A stretch of DNA of 64,000 nt from Marisa cornuarietis (Eukaryota; Mollusca; Gastropoda; Architaenioglossa; Ampullariidae), in the NCBI GenBank assembly GCA_004794655.1, contig SMMW01000022.1, positions 186,001 to 250,000 of the forward strand. The letters run 5' to 3'. How positions within the stretch are numbered: position 1 is the stretch's first letter; each line of letters starts with the position of its first letter. Both the position numbers and the translations under genes were made by a program. The notes below the pieces were generated by a model. That model searched no databases. It was not told the DNA's origin and worked only from the letters and a program-made list of their open reading frames with translations. Below are positions 1-13,200 of the stretch, piece after piece.

Positions 1-2253
1 TCCCCACCCCCTCTCTCATCATTTTTACATGTTCATGCATGAAACATCCCCTTCTTCCCCCCAATTCTTGCTGGTGCTGCTTTGTGCACTGTTAACAAGT
101 TGACAGGCTTATGACTAGCCCTGTTTGCACTAAGATCAGTAAGTGTATATGAAGGCAAGATGAAGACTGCATGGATGGTTGGTCTCGTGTCCAGTGGGCG
201 TGTGTGAGTACGTTTCAGTTTTCATCTTGTATTTGCATGAACCCTTTTCTTGTCATAAGTGGATGAGGCTAAGCCATTCTGAGAGGCTACACTGTACCTC
301 GTTGCCATGTCACTTGCTCTGTATAGAAACTACGGAAAACAATGCCCTGTAGATAATCTTGAATTTCAGGTTTTATTATTAAAATAAAATCCATTTGTGA
401 TTCCACTCAGCAATTTTAATGTTGTCCAATTATGACTTCTGACTTTTTTCAGTATTTATGTGTATATGAAGTAAAACTGAAGGAAATGAATTGCTTTCTA
501 TGTGCTTGTTTGGTGTGCTTAATTTATGCAGCAACTAGAGATTTGTTTTAAAAAAACCCTGATTAGAAAAAAAAGGCAGCCTAGTAAAGAGGTTGGATGG
601 ACCAATGATGAACACAACGGTCTTGAGTAACCATGGTTGGAAAGACAAAACTGATGTGGGCATATTGGTTTACAAGTTAGTACAGGATGGGATACAAAGA
701 AGCTGTGGAACAAAGCTTTAGACCTAGGCTCATGTCAAGGGTGACCTACATGCTGGATTCAGTTTACTCAACATGCAGGAAATAGGATGAAGGCATGGGG
801 GATCTGGATTGCTACCACAGGTATGCAAGAAAACTGCTCATTCCATAATTATAGGGGAACAGAGGAAATACATGTTCACATACATAGACCAACCAAACTT
901 TTTTTTTTGTGTACATCAAGTTTCCAACTCGCAAAATGCCAGCCAAACTGATTTTTATTTTAGTATGGTTAACACAGCCTGAGTATTAGAGTAAAACAGA
1001 ATGAAGGAAAATTCCAACAGACTAATGTGGAATGGAAGAACAGACACCGATAACAAAGTCTGAATGCTAACTCATATTGCATCTAAATTTTCTCCTAGGA
1101 CTTAGCATTGATCTCTAAAATGGCCCAAAGAAAAAAAATATAATAAAAAGGAAACATGGGGAAAATATATATTTCAGCTTTAAGAAGCTGGTTGCAGAAA
1201 AGCTAAATATACTTTAAATAAGAATTAGGGAGGCCAAGAAATAGGTTTAGATCCCTACCGAGCAAGCAGTTTGCTTACAGGGTAGAACCAGGCATGATGC
1301 TGCAGCATAGCTGTCATTAGGAATTTAAAACATGAATTATGAAAAATTCCATGATTAAAGCAATTCAAGTCCTGTAGTAATAATTTAACACTCCTGGTAC
1401 TTAAACTTTATGTACAGTTTCTAAAAAAGAATCATAAACAATTAGTGGAGAGAATTTGTTTTCTCATAAGGTAAGCTCACTAAAAGATACTATTTCTCCA
1501 AAGGGTGAATACCCCATCTTAAAAATTGCGCATCCCACTAGTCTCGGTAGTGCATCAAGGAATTGTTGATTTGTTTAAAAAAAAAAAAGCCTTATAGACT
1601 ATGAAGCTTTCAGACCTTTTAGAGGTGCATTCAAAATTCTGCCTTTCATTCAGCAGTTTCATGCTAACTCTAAAGTCAAACATGAACTTGAGTCAACAGT
1701 AGCTGACAATAATAAATTTGAGTTTAGCTATTATTGGGTGATGTTCAATGCTACAGCAGACATTAACATGAAAATATATTTTCAGCAAGAAAATCAAATT
1801 CAGCACAGGTTGGATGCTGCTCTGTATTCGTAATATTGGAAAGACAACTTGAGTAGACCCCTGACTAAACTGTTGTTCAAATCTATGCGTGACTGATCAG
1901 ATTGGACAGAAGTTTTTTTTTTAAGGTGGTGTAGGGGGGGGGTCATTGTGCATGTTTGGACATCATGCTCGATGGACAGAGGTGTCTCAAGTGTAATGGT
2001 TTTTCTTCTTGTTTTGGTAAACATCATGAATTAGTTCTCTGGGATGTAGGTGCCTATAAATATTCAATATTATTAAATATTTCAACTGGGTGGGCAGGAT
2101 GATTCTCCTGTCACAGATATGAACCAGTAACTTGTTCCACAGCTGTGCACAGATACCCCCCCCTCCCCCCACAGGCTTCCATTTTCTAGATGTGCCAAAC
2201 TTAATATTAATAACTTGAGACTTTGAAGGCATCACCACATTAATATCCATGTG
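1..2253. other. Intergenic, no gene recognised
   Basis: AT-rich sequence without a convincing open reading frame or splice-bounded exon. I see only short A runs and no repeat I can name. It could include the 3' flank or UTR of a gene outside the window, but nothing in the sequence shows this. Confidence 0.5.
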
Positions 2254-2266
2254 GAGACTGAAGGCC

Positions 2267-2864
2267 AGTTTTACCAATCTTGGGTCCAAGATTTCAAACA
2301 CCGGGGATGCGGAGGTGGAGATTCGAGCCCGACTGGCAAAAGCCAGCCAGGCCTTCGCCTCACTCAGGAGCACATGGAAGGCAAAAAACATCAACCAGAA
2401 GACCTACTGAGAATCTTCAAGTCGAATGTGATCAGCACCCTCCTTTATGGATCAGAATCATGGAAGATGACCAAAACATCGGTAACAGGCTTGACGTCTT
2501 CCAAAACAGATGCCTCAGGCGCATACTTAACATCTTTTGGCCAAACACCATCACCAATGAAGAACTCCACCGAAGAACTGAAACCGAGTCCATCACCACG
2601 CAGGTTCAATGAAGGCGTTGGTGATGGATTGGACATGTGCTTCGCCAGCAGACCTCTCCAGAATCGCTCTATGATGGACTCCAGACGGCCGAAGAAAACG
2701 AGGCTGCCCAAAGGAAACCTGGAGAAGAACAGTGAAAAGGGAGATGAAAGGAAAGGGCTGGACATTGGGTCGCCTGGAGCGAGTTTCAGCCGATCGACAT
2801 CAGTGGCGGGCTCTGGTTGAGGCCTTATGTGCAACTAGCACGAAGAGGATTGATTGATTGATTT
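2267..2864 (+). mobile_element. 5'-truncated RTE-like non-LTR retrotransposon tail
   Basis: The 3' part of a reverse-transcriptase ORF, broken by frameshifts. Readable pieces include DAEVEIRARLAKASQAFASL, LLYGSESWKMTK, FQNRCLRRILN and the terminal block RPKETWRRTV-like. It ends in a GATTGATTGATT tail. A 13-bp direct repeat, gagactgaaggcc, lies immediately outside both ends (2254-2266 and 2865-2877), which I read as the target-site duplication. The same family recurs at 44351-44646. The clade call (RTE/BovB-like) rests on the style of the C-terminal region and the short tetranucleotide tail. Confidence 0.85.
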
Positions 2865-2877
2865 GAGACTGAAGGCC

Positions 2878-3930
2878 CAGTGAACATAAGTCATCACAAT
2901 AAATGTAAGGCAGTGATGTAAGGCTGCAAGTAACTTTTCACTGCAGCATATGCACTAAAAAACACTCACCTTCTTGATAATAATAAACGAAGAAGCATGC
3001 TCTCAGCACTAAAGACAAGTAGGAGACATGGACGCCATACAAAGGACAGGAGAAACAACTATGCAGACAAGTAATAAAGCACAAACATAGAAGATGCAAA
3101 GAGGGGATCAGGCAACAAACAGTAAGCATGGAGGGTGTCATAAATGCAGAGGAAGGCAAACAGGCAGACTAGTCAGTTGACTATAATCACAACTATTGAC
3201 AACTATGTTGATTGGTGTAAGGAGTAATAGTCATGGAAGAGATGTTTTTAGTGCACGTTTGAAGGATTCGATGATGAATATGAAAGGTAAGAGAATTCCA
3301 CTGTTTTGCAGCACAGTAACAAAAACCGGTGACCATATGATAAATAATAATAATAATAATAATGTATGTTTGTATAGCGCTTTACCCCACCATCAAAGGC
3401 AGGCTCAAAGCACTTTAAAAAAAATGGTTCCATAATCACAACTCTTGTTAAAGCATCATGTTAACGGCCACAGTAAGATTAGTTTCACACAGATGCACAA
3501 TGTCAGCAAAGATAGTCAAATGAAAGATGAATAGTCGAACATTAGGGCGTAGACAGTTGACACTATCAGACTACATCCGTGCTGGCTCTCAACGGCCCTG
3601 AGTTCAGATCTACAGCTCGGAAAGCCATTGTGTCGTCTGTAGGATCGCAGACAACTGTGAATATATCAACACAGACTCGGGTCAACGTAGCTGACATCGC
3701 CAGAAGACTGCTGCTGTCGATTTAATCACAAAGCGGAGAAAAACTGCATGAAAATTTTTATAGCAAATGACTGTGTGATCTTCAGGAGAAACTGTTAGGC
3801 AGAAAAGACCGGCAGTCGACGGGAAATCCGAAAGTCGTTGAAGTAAACAAAATTCAAAACAGTCCTGCATAGTAACGACGCAACGATAAAAGCACTGGCC
3901 TACACAGTGGACACAAAAAAAACAACAACA
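2878..3930. other. Intergenic with (AAT)n and short repeat remnants
   Basis: Contains an (AAT)n microsatellite at 3341-3363 followed by gtttgtatagcgctttac, a tail style seen again at 28366-28450 and 42797-42840. A fragment near 2975-3025 matches the 28.4-kb copy in reverse orientation (agcatgctctcagcacta and similar). No gene seen. Confidence 0.5.
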
Positions 3931-4145
3931 ATCTAATAAAAATACAAAAATTGCGGAGAACCACCTCCCTCAAGCCTGCTGGTTATTCTGGTGACAGAGG
4001 GTATGCTCATCACACAAAGAGTGCAGTTGTTTGGCAGGGATGTTGGGAAAGAGAAGTTCAGAGAATTAGGGCAGGAGCCTGCAAAGAAATTAAAACAGCA
4101 CAGTTTGTACTGAATACAAGAATGAATGGGTAGCCAGTGTAGCAA
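3930..4145 (-). mobile_element. CR1/L2-like LINE, C-terminal fragment
   Basis: On the minus strand the frame reads LHWLPI, then IQYKL, GSCPNSL and a Leu/Ser-rich run. This is the layout seen at the end of CR1/L2-type reverse transcriptase ORFs (LHWLPI..RI.YK). It is short, decayed and lacks the catalytic region. Confidence 0.6.
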
Positions 4146-4620
4146 ACAAGAGGAGTGACGTGGTTATGTTTCCTAGCTCTAAGCATTAGATGTGCAGCAG
4201 AGTTTTATACTTTCTGTATTTTATGAATAAGGTATGTGAGCCATATCCTGGATACCCTGTATAAATCAGTATAAACCGCATACATAGATGTTCTCAAGCA
4301 ATTGTTATCCCAACTCTGAAAATTTGATTTCTCCATCAGTCTGCTTATCACCCTTTTCATAGCACTGAAACTGCCTGCTTAACTCTCTTGGTTTGAAAGG
4401 CCACGATCGTGCCGGGTAGCACAGGCAAGGCGATTTTCATTACTTTTTATTGAAAAGTTCATCTTTTCTCTTTTCCAAAAATGTCTAGGTTTCTTGGTCT
4501 AATGTTTATCTCAGAGAAGCAATAATAAAAAAAAAAAAAACTTCACCCACTGTCATCTTTGCAGTCTTCAGTTATAAGCCAGTCATTGTAATGTTCATTT
4601 TTATCTTGAACCAAGAGGGT
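4146..4620. other. Intergenic spacer
   Basis: AT-rich sequence with an A14 run near 4527. No coding signal or recognised repeat. Confidence 0.4.
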
Positions 4621-5531
4621 TAAGGTGAAAAATGACATTTTGTCTGCTCTGGATAGAGGTGACATCTCATTTCTCACATTGTTAGACCTGTCTGTTGCCT
4701 TTGACACTACAGATCACACTACTCTCATTCACAGACTCAGTACTCTCTACGGCATCTCAAGCTCCCCACTCAACTGTTTCAGTCATATCTCTCGGATAGG
4801 ACTCGGTCAGTTACAGTGGATGGCCACTTGTCTCCACCAGTCTCTATTCACTCAGTAGTCCCCCCAAGCTTCTGCACTTGGTCTCATCCTCTTTATCATG
4901 TACGTGAAGCCAATTACTATTCTAATTCAATCTCACTCTATATTTGATCATTCTTATGCTGATGACACTCAGCTGTATACTAGCTGTTCTCCTTCTCAGG
5001 CATACACTGCTATCCAGAGCATCCAAGATTGTATTTCTGATATTAGACTATGGATGACCCACAACAGGTTAAAACTAAATGAAAAAAACAGAAGCTTTTA
5101 TTTTATCAAAGAGGAGACCCAGAATTTACCCTTCACTGTCTGTCTCTGTTTGAGTAGGCGATGCCAATGTTCCTTCTGTCACTTCAACACATAACTTAGG
5201 TTACATAATGTCTGCTGACATGTCTCTTGATAAGCATGTTTCTCACACATGTTCTGCTCCAGAAAATCAGCTCCATTCGCCATACTCTGTCCATCTGAAC
5301 CATCAAAATTCTCATCTGCTCATTTGTTCTGTCTAAACTAGACTATTGCAACTCTTCTTGCTGGCTGAGCACAGTCCAGAACTCAGCTGCTGGTCTCGTT
5401 TTCCAGACTCGCAAATCTGAACATTACACCACTTCTTCACTCTTTTCAATGGCTACCAATTAAAGTTAGAATAGACTAGAAACTCTCAACTCTATGCTAT
5501 GTATTCTTTGGAGGCACCTCCCCCCACTACT
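4621..5531 (+). mobile_element. CR1/L2-like LINE, 5'-truncated, first part
   Basis: Decayed reverse-transcriptase ORF with TLLDLSVAFDTTDHTTL, YGISSSPLNCF, a VPQGS-region equivalent, and the catalytic motif HSYADDTQLY followed by DIRLWMTHNRLKLNEK. It is interrupted by stops and frameshifts and by the SINE at 5532-5718. The reading resumes afterwards up to about 6240. Confidence 0.85.
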
Positions 5532-5718
5532 TTGGCAGTCCGGTGGCGCAACGGTTAGCGCCTGTCACCAATACAGTGAAGGTTGGCTGTCCTGGGTTGA
5601 GGTCTCGGGCATGCTGCTCTTTCTCTGTATGTGGCATCTGCTTATAGGGCTAGCTGCCTTGCCGTGATATAGCTTTAGTTGCTGGCTCGGCGTAAAACAC
5701 CAATTTCCTCCTCCTTCC
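5532..5718 (+). mobile_element. tRNA-derived SINE nested in the LINE
   Basis: The head resembles a tRNA promoter: an A-box-like ggtggcgcaacggttagcgc and a B-box-like gggttgaggtctc. The 3' part reads ccgtgatatagctttagttg and then cggcgtaaaacacc. Related sequence flanks both ends (ccccactacttt on the left, ctccaactactttt on the right), consistent with a decayed target-site duplication and with insertion into the LINE. The 3' tail matches the 3' end of the I-like LINE at 44.9-45.0 kb. Confidence 0.8.
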
Positions 5719-6245
5719 TTACTCCTCCAACTACTTTTCTGAAATCTTGTCTGTCCACACCCCTGCCTGAAACCTCTGCTTCTCACCATACTCCTGCATT
5801 CTTTCCCTCCCTCCACAAAGACAGTCACATAAGGACAACGGAGGTTCTCCCTCTGCTGCTAAGCACTGGAACTCTCTTCCACATCACATCCATCACTCTG
5901 ACTAGAAGGCTACATTCAAACGCTCTTTGAAAACATATCTTTTCACAAAGTGCTATCCTTGAATTACTGTTCTTAATTCCCTTGCAATACTGTCTGTCAT
6001 GCTAACCATCATGTAATGACTCCATCTCACACTGTTTACAGTACCTATATCCTTTCATACCCTCATCCATTGCTTTACGTTCTACTTCATCTTTATGTTG
6101 TTCGGTGTGCCTATACACATCTCAGTGTCCACTGTCTGTTATCTTTCATTTATCATTATTGGTCTGCGCAGAGAGCTCAATCTATCCTGGTCGTGATGCT
6201 GCACGTTATAAGTTTACATTATTATTATTATAATACATACCAATA
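5719..6245 (+). mobile_element. CR1/L2-like LINE, 3' part
   Basis: Continuation of the LINE beyond the nested SINE. Frames in turn resemble the C-terminal block with a W-N-S-L-P-like segment (TLFHITSITL) and the Phe/Lys-rich end before a short AT-rich 3' UTR. It ends in an ATTATTATTAT tail at 6218-6237. Confidence 0.7.
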
Positions 6246-6775
6246 ATCATGAGATTAAACCTCATGAGTGTCAAAAATATTAAAAAACAGTGTGTACCCA
6301 TAAAGCATCTGTATAAGTCCTATAGGTATACTACTGAACATCAGTATAATCTGCATGCATACTAATAATCATCAGTACAAGCCTCGTAAGTATCAAAAAC
6401 ATCAAAATAAGCCAATGATAACAGAGATGGAACCTGCTTTAGCCAGTACTTGAGCGAGCCTATAAACTTAAAGAATTTTGATAAAGATGATGAAAATGAT
6501 TCAAACCAGAACACCAATCATTAAAAACAACCTGGAGTGAAACGTAACATTACACTCAAAAGTTGATAGCAAGTTAATAAAATACAGTGCTATCACTGAC
6601 AACACTGAGGGCTGTAGCCAGTGTGAGATATGAGCATATGCTAATGAAGCGCTGTCCAGTCAGCAAGCCTACTGTTGTGGCAGTGGGAAATTAGGTTTTG
6701 ACCTTTGCCATGTATTCAAACCACTTATGAGTAAGTGTAAAAAGAGCGCACTGACTGAAAAAAAAAAGAAGAGAC
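6246..6775. other. 3' flank of HELB
   Basis: Sequence downstream of the HELB stop codon on the minus strand; it must include the 3' UTR. I found no clear AATAAA signal on the minus strand. An imperfect internal repeat (aatcatgagattaaacctca and aatcatcagtacaagcctcg) lies at about 6245-6395. Confidence 0.4.
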
Positions 6776-7264
6776 TCAGATGTTAAGTTTCCTTCGCAGA
6801 GGGCTCAAAATGCTGTCAGCAGAGTTTGAGCCACAAAGTCGTTTAGGAGAGGCAAGCTCCTCCACTCTGATTGGCCTTTTCCCTGGGGTGACACAGACTG
6901 TAGGAGGCTCACATCTGCTCCCTCTTTCTGGAGTCAGCAAAGACTGATCTTGTGTGTTGCTTGAGGTTTGCATGGGTGGGGTGCTAACTCCTGTCTTATT
7001 AGGTCTGTCTTCTGTGCACGATGCACCAATTTCAGCATCAGCTGCTAAGGGTGCAATATTGCCATCAGTCACATGGAAAGAGAGATTCTGAACCCAGCTA
7101 TCATCACAGTTTGAAAAAGTGGCTTCTGTGCTAGTTTTGACAGTCCTCGTTGCACCTGAATGGAAGGATGAAGCGACTTTGGAGGCAGAAGCAAGCGTGT
7201 GTGGCAGGTGTTCTAATGCTGCCTTGGCCTTCTTGTTTGTTTGCCTCATTCTCGCATGCAAGTT
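6776..7264 (-). CDS. HELB: HELB exon 13 (C-terminal regulatory tail, stop)
   Basis: Acceptor gctgtttcag|AACTT; stop TGA at 6778-6776. Ser/Thr-rich, low-complexity tail. Four S/T-P sites with nearby basic residues stand close together (LLTPERGSR, CVTPGKRPIR, LASPKRLC, ILSPLRRKL), comparable to the CDK-regulated C-terminus known in vertebrate HELB. The basic clusters could serve as nuclear localisation signals. Confidence 0.85.
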   Translation of the reverse strand, partial: NLHARMRQTNKKAKAALEHLPHTLASASKVASSFHSGATRTVKTSTEATFSNCDDSWVQNLSFHVTDGNIAPLAADAEIGASCTEDRPNKTGVSTPPMQTSSNTQDQSLLTPERGSRCEPPTVCVTPGKRPIRVEELASPKRLCGSNSADSILSPLRRKLNI

Positions 7265-10200
7265 CTGAAACAGCAAATCACAACTGATTATCTAAGGTCA
7301 AAGCATACATGAAGTTTATAATGCTTCACAATGTAAGGTCAAGCAGTCTTTACAGCCTTGGATTTTGGCTTCTACACTGAATCAGCTCTAATTAACATCA
7401 CGGAAGACCTGTTCATCATTTAAGATTTCCATTTTATTGTCAAATTTGGCTACGTCTAAAAACAGCCTTCTCCTCCTTCATCAAAATCAAAGGGACTGAA
7501 CTGTGGATGTGATCAATGGATATATGGCATCCCCAGCAGGAAACCTGAATTTTTCTCTGTAGTCGACTGATGAAGTAGGTTAGTGGGGAGTGGGATGAAG
7601 TTGGTGTGAAAGCTTGAAATGTTAATGTCAGACAACACTTTTTCAGCATTTAGTATGTACACAGAAGCAAACATCAGAAATACAGAACTTGAGAACAGGC
7701 TACCTGCATGTCAAAATCATTCAGTTCATTGTGCAGCCGGCGAGACAAACGTGAGCGACGATGAAAGTCACGAGTGAAAATGGCCTTCTCAACTTCGGAC
7801 TGCTTGCCCACCATAAAGACTGCCCTACGACCACGGGTCACGGCTGTGTAAACATGCTTACAAGTCTGTCCAGAAGCATTTCCCACATAGTAGATGACAA
7901 CGTCAGATTCAGAACCCTGGGAACAAACACATCAAGAATCTGACTCTCTCAAGCATTCAGTCGTAATATTGAATCACTAAGCTCACACATTATTGCAATG
8001 ACTGATTTTGTATATGTGTGTGTAAAAGGAGAAGATAGATGACGGTTCATCAGAGGAAAAGAAAAACTTCCACAAGTATTGTTAAATTTTCTTCCCGACA
8101 AGTGATCTCTCCCAAGAAAATAAAAAGCATCAAGTTTCCATTAACCTATCCATAACCACAAAATAAACTATTAAAAGACAGAGAAGTTATTTAAACATGC
8201 AGAGCTATTTCTTCTGGCTATAAACTCGTCATACACTGGACTTTTTCAAACCCTATGCCACTCTTTTTTTTTTCCCCAACTGTAATCATTTTCTATGCCC
8301 TGTCATGAGACAAACCTGGTAAGTGTGTATGGTTCTGGCCCAAGAATGTTGAAGTTTACATGTTCGTTTGAGCTCACTGAAGGAACAGCAGTACACCCTA
8401 GGGTAGGCAGGGTCTCTGTCGGACAGCATTACATACCTCCACTCCTTCCCATTACTGTCAATTTCCGTGGTCTCCTAGCAACAAATGTAAGCAGCGCTGC
8501 AGTCAGAATAGTAAGCTCTTATTTCAGTTGTGATTCAGAGAGAGATGTTTAAATATCAAAAAGTAGCAGTAATGTAATTGTTGTTTGTGAGATCCATCAT
8601 GTAAACAGGTTCCTGAGCTTATGATCTGCACAATTTCTCTAACCTCTACAAGCCTGTAGTGAGCTGCAGAGAAGGTGTTTTGTTTTTAGATACTTACATG
8701 CATTATAAAGAAGACCTCTCCATTGCAAAGCCAAACTGTTTCATTTGATGGCTTTTCTTTTTTCTTGACATCCTCACTGTGACAAGGTTCAAGAGAGTCA
8801 GGGCTGGTACTGGAGCTTGGTTTTAATTGAGCAATATTCTGACTCTGCTGCTGTGAAGTGTCAGCAAAACTGCTCCCTAGCACTTCTGACATACCTCTCA
8901 TGTTTGATTCACCAGAAGGATGCTTTGGATCAGAGAGGACATGCTCCAAATTTTGTGACATACCTTCCAACTTCATTTCACCAGCAAGATGGCTTACAGG
9001 GGTAGGCAATGATGTCACTCCCAAGTTCATATCACTAGTATCACCATCAAAGAGAATATCCTCCCAATCTTCTGAAGTACCTTCCAAGTTGGATTCACTG
9101 GCAAGACAGTCTGAATCAGAGAGACTGCTTTCCCAGTCTACAGAAATGTCTTCTATGTTTGTTTCACAGAAAAAATATTCCATATCGGACAGACTGTCCT
9201 CCCAGTCTTCTGAAAGGCTTTCAAATTTTGCATCACTGGAAGGGTGGTCTGAATTAGAAAAATTACTATTACCGGCTTCTAAAACACCTCTCAATGCTTT
9301 TTCCCCACAACGGTTGTCTGAATCCGAGAAACTGTTATCCCAGCCATGAGAAGCTCTCTCCATTTTTATTCCACTTGATGTTGCTTGAATGGCACAAGGT
9401 TCTGCTGTTAAGCAGGCCAGATCACGTGAAGATCTATCAAAATCTGAGTTTTCTTTTTCAGAACTCTCAGCCATCTTTGCTGCCGTCACCATACAGTCCT
9501 GGATCTTGTTACTTAAAGATCCCTTTTTAAGAAAGTCTTGGTGCACAAACAACTGATCAGTTGCAGAAGATGCCATCAGCTCTGGGCCCTTGACGGATAA
9601 TGTGGACTGTGACTTGTTTGTGACTAGAGCATTTGGAAACTCTGTACAAAGCAGCTCATTCAGCCTCTTTTCAAAATTACGAACCATGCCATTTCTGCGA
9701 AAGCAGATTTTGTCTCCAACACGAAAGTCAAAATAACGACGACGCTGTAGGCTGTCTGGCTTTGATGGGAGCTCTATGGAGTGCTGGTTGTAATGCCAGC
9801 AGCACAGTTCATTGATTGCCTGACAGTCATACCTAAAGACACAAGGTATAGTTAACAGAAGCATTCAGCATTACACACTTCATCTTTAGTCCACAGGCTT
9901 TTTCTTTATAGACATGCAGTTCTTTCTTCATCATGCTGCTGTGCTCCTTTCTCTCCACTCACCTCCAAAATATACTCTACAGTTAAAAACTTTTCTCAGT
10001 TCATCATTTCTTAGTTATTCACAGGAAGTTGACCTCTGCAGTTATCAAAAAATTAAAAAAACAAACAAACAAACATAAAAAACAAAGCTCCCAAATATCT
10101 GAAGTTACTAATCAACTGACAAAGGCTAAAGAAATCTTGTGAATACACAACAGAAGATTATGTTTCATTATGAAAATTGCAATCTTCTATATAGGTTATG

Positions 10201-13200
10201 TGCAGTTTGCTCTTGATTACATTATAGTGGATGGTGTGATCTTTTTTTACAGAAAGTTTTCCCCACAACAGCATGAAAAAAATTGCTGTATTCTTCATGA
10301 ACGACTAAATCCTGTACTTATGGTTACACAACTATAATACTGTGGTTTTGATTACATGGAACATAGTCTTGTTACAGGAGAGAAAATCTAGAGATCTTCA
10401 GAACAGTAAACCGGAAATATTCCAAATGTCTGTCCAAGGCTCAGTAAGTAACAGATAAATGATTTGGTGAGGCTTGTAGTTACAACTCTGTAGTAAAACT
10501 CACCTTCTGAATGCCACAAACTGTGATGTCTCGTGTGCCTCCAGTTCAGATTGATTTTGAAGCAGATGCAAAATTTCATCATTTCTCCCTAGAAGAAAAA
10601 AAAAATCAAATCTTTTGAATATGTTGCATGACAAGCAATTCCAGTCTACTTCTTCACTGACATAAAAAAGGTGTGAGGTACATACATGAAAGAAGCTGAC
10701 GATTTGTAGCCATGGAATCTTTAGCATTGGCAGTTCCAATAAAATTTTTGCCTGAGTATATTCTGCAGGGTTTTCAGATATGTGTGAGGAAGGTTAAACC
10801 AATTACAACTTGACACTAGAGCATTTAGAACTTATGATGAGCACCTTTCACTTTTAGATTAACGCACACATGAGAAGGGAGACAATTTATCAGTCAGGGT
10901 TTTTATTTTACAATTGTAATAAGAGACCACTATCTGAAGACCTAACACATATATTAATAATTGTTAGGTCATACAAACTTGTCTACTATGATACAGCATG
11001 ACTGCAGAGTAATAGTTCTTGACAGGACAGATGCTTCAGAGGGGAACAATGTACATATGAAGTAAGCTGACCATGCGGCAATGAATAATAATGAGGTTAG
11101 AACATAGCCACAGCTTACTCCACAAAATCTTATGACATCACACAATATTCGATATTTAAATCTCAGCTTTCCAAATTTTCAGGAAGGAGTGGTAGTGGTG
11201 GTGGTGGGAGGGGGAATTACAAAATGACAAGCACAAAAACATTTTTCTTTGTCCAAATCTCTACAGTAAATTCCATTAGCGAATCTTCCCAAAAGCAAAT
11301 CTTAACTGGTTTGTTAATTTGTATAACTTAATCACACTTTAAATCAGTGAGACACGCTAGCTACATTCACTGTAAAAAATAAAAAATCAGCTGCAAATAT
11401 AGCCTGAACACATTGCTACTAAAACGTAAATACATAAAAAGAGATTCAAGATTCCTTTGCAATTAAAATATTCAGCTTCTAAACAGATCAGTATAAAATG
11501 GCTACCTGAGTTCTCTGGCAGAGCAATTAGATGGAAATGTTGACTTGGATCACAGTATGGAAGCTTCTGCATGGAGATGCGAGTGGCATTGCGAACAATA
11601 AGGTCCGACTCTGCTCGATGATTTGTCTTGAGTTCAGTGCTCAGGCCACGTTCTTTGAAGAAGGAAAAGACATCTGTCAAGAAATTACCTGCCTCTATTG
11701 ATGGCAACTGGCGGATGTCTCCTAAGAGGATGACCTTTTGGAGTGAACTGTTTTCAATCAAGATGTTTAACAGTGTTGCAAACAGCCGTAAACAGACCAA
11801 GCTGCACTCATCCACTACTAGAACCTGTGTCTTTTCATACTTCCAAGGCTCCTCTTGTTTCCCCCTTTCTTTCTGTGCCTTGACAAAAGCTTTGTAGCTA
11901 TAGATGACATGGTGAAGTGTGCATGATTCCATTTTGGCTTTGTGTCCGAGCAACTTAGCAGCTTTACCTGTGGGGGCAGTTAAAAGGATTTTTGAGCCAA
12001 AGTAAGTATCTGACAAGGATGCGCCAGCAGAAGAACTCTGGAACAGGAGTAAGTCTGTGCACAAGTCTGTGTACAACTGAGTCTTTTTTATTGCTTGCTG
12101 TCTGGTCTGTTTGTCCTTCTCTAGCATGATGTGACATATCTTATCCTTCTGTGACTTTGTCAAGTGTTCCAGCATGCTGGTAAGCTGCTCAGGTGATATA
12201 CCATCCATGCCAACAGATTTTTTGTTCAAATCAGCGTGTTGGCTGGTTCCTGGTGTTCCTGAAGGATGTGAGGTATGAACTCCCAACTCCAAGCTGTGTT
12301 GAACTGAATGACATGCATCAGGTCTTGTGTTGGCACTTGCATTTTTTCTGGAAGGCAACAGCCCACATAGCCTTAATTTGTGGAACCCATAGAGAAGAAC
12401 ATTAAAAAAAAAAAAAAAGTGTCAGACAAGCATGCAGGCAGACAAGAAACCATAAATGCGTTGTCCTGCTGAAAGAGGAACTCATGTGAATGGACAAAAG
12501 TTAACACAATCATGATGGGCTGAAACACCACTTCTAGAAGGGTGAACAACGTCTGTGAACATTTTGTGGCTGTTCTTATAGGAATTTGACAGTTTTTATC
12601 CTTCAAACAAGATCAATTGCTCAAGGGAAGGAGCTGTTGCACTCAAAAGCAGAATCAAGTGTCCTAAATTACCTTGCTTAAAACCTATTTCCTTTAGCTG
12701 GAAATAAAAAAAAAGTAAAGAAGCAGGCATGTGTTATTTCTAATTCCCAGCTGAGATGACATTCAAATTCTTCAGTAAGATAGTCTGATGATGAAAATAA
12801 TGATATAACATTATGCGATGAAGAAAATAGTATTTTTATTTTAATCTAAAAGCAATAATCAGATCAAACCCAATGCTGTAAATGGTAATGTGCAATAGAC
12901 TTTTACCCAGTTTTTCGAAAGGAATTTAAGAAATATGAAATAGTTTCTGGGGTTTTTTTTATTAGCACTATGCAACTTCTGGTTTAAATGGTTGATGAAA
13001 GGATCAATGTAACATTTTGAAGGAATTTTGATGGGCTTATTTTTAACTCCAGAGGTTCATTGTATGCTTAGATCTACATCAAAGATATGGAATGCTGGGA
13101 TTTGTGCATAGATCTGATGTATGATTATATGTTAAGGCATTTTCCTATTGATGATGCAAATACACTTTTTAATACTGAAAATTGGAATAAATCATGGATT

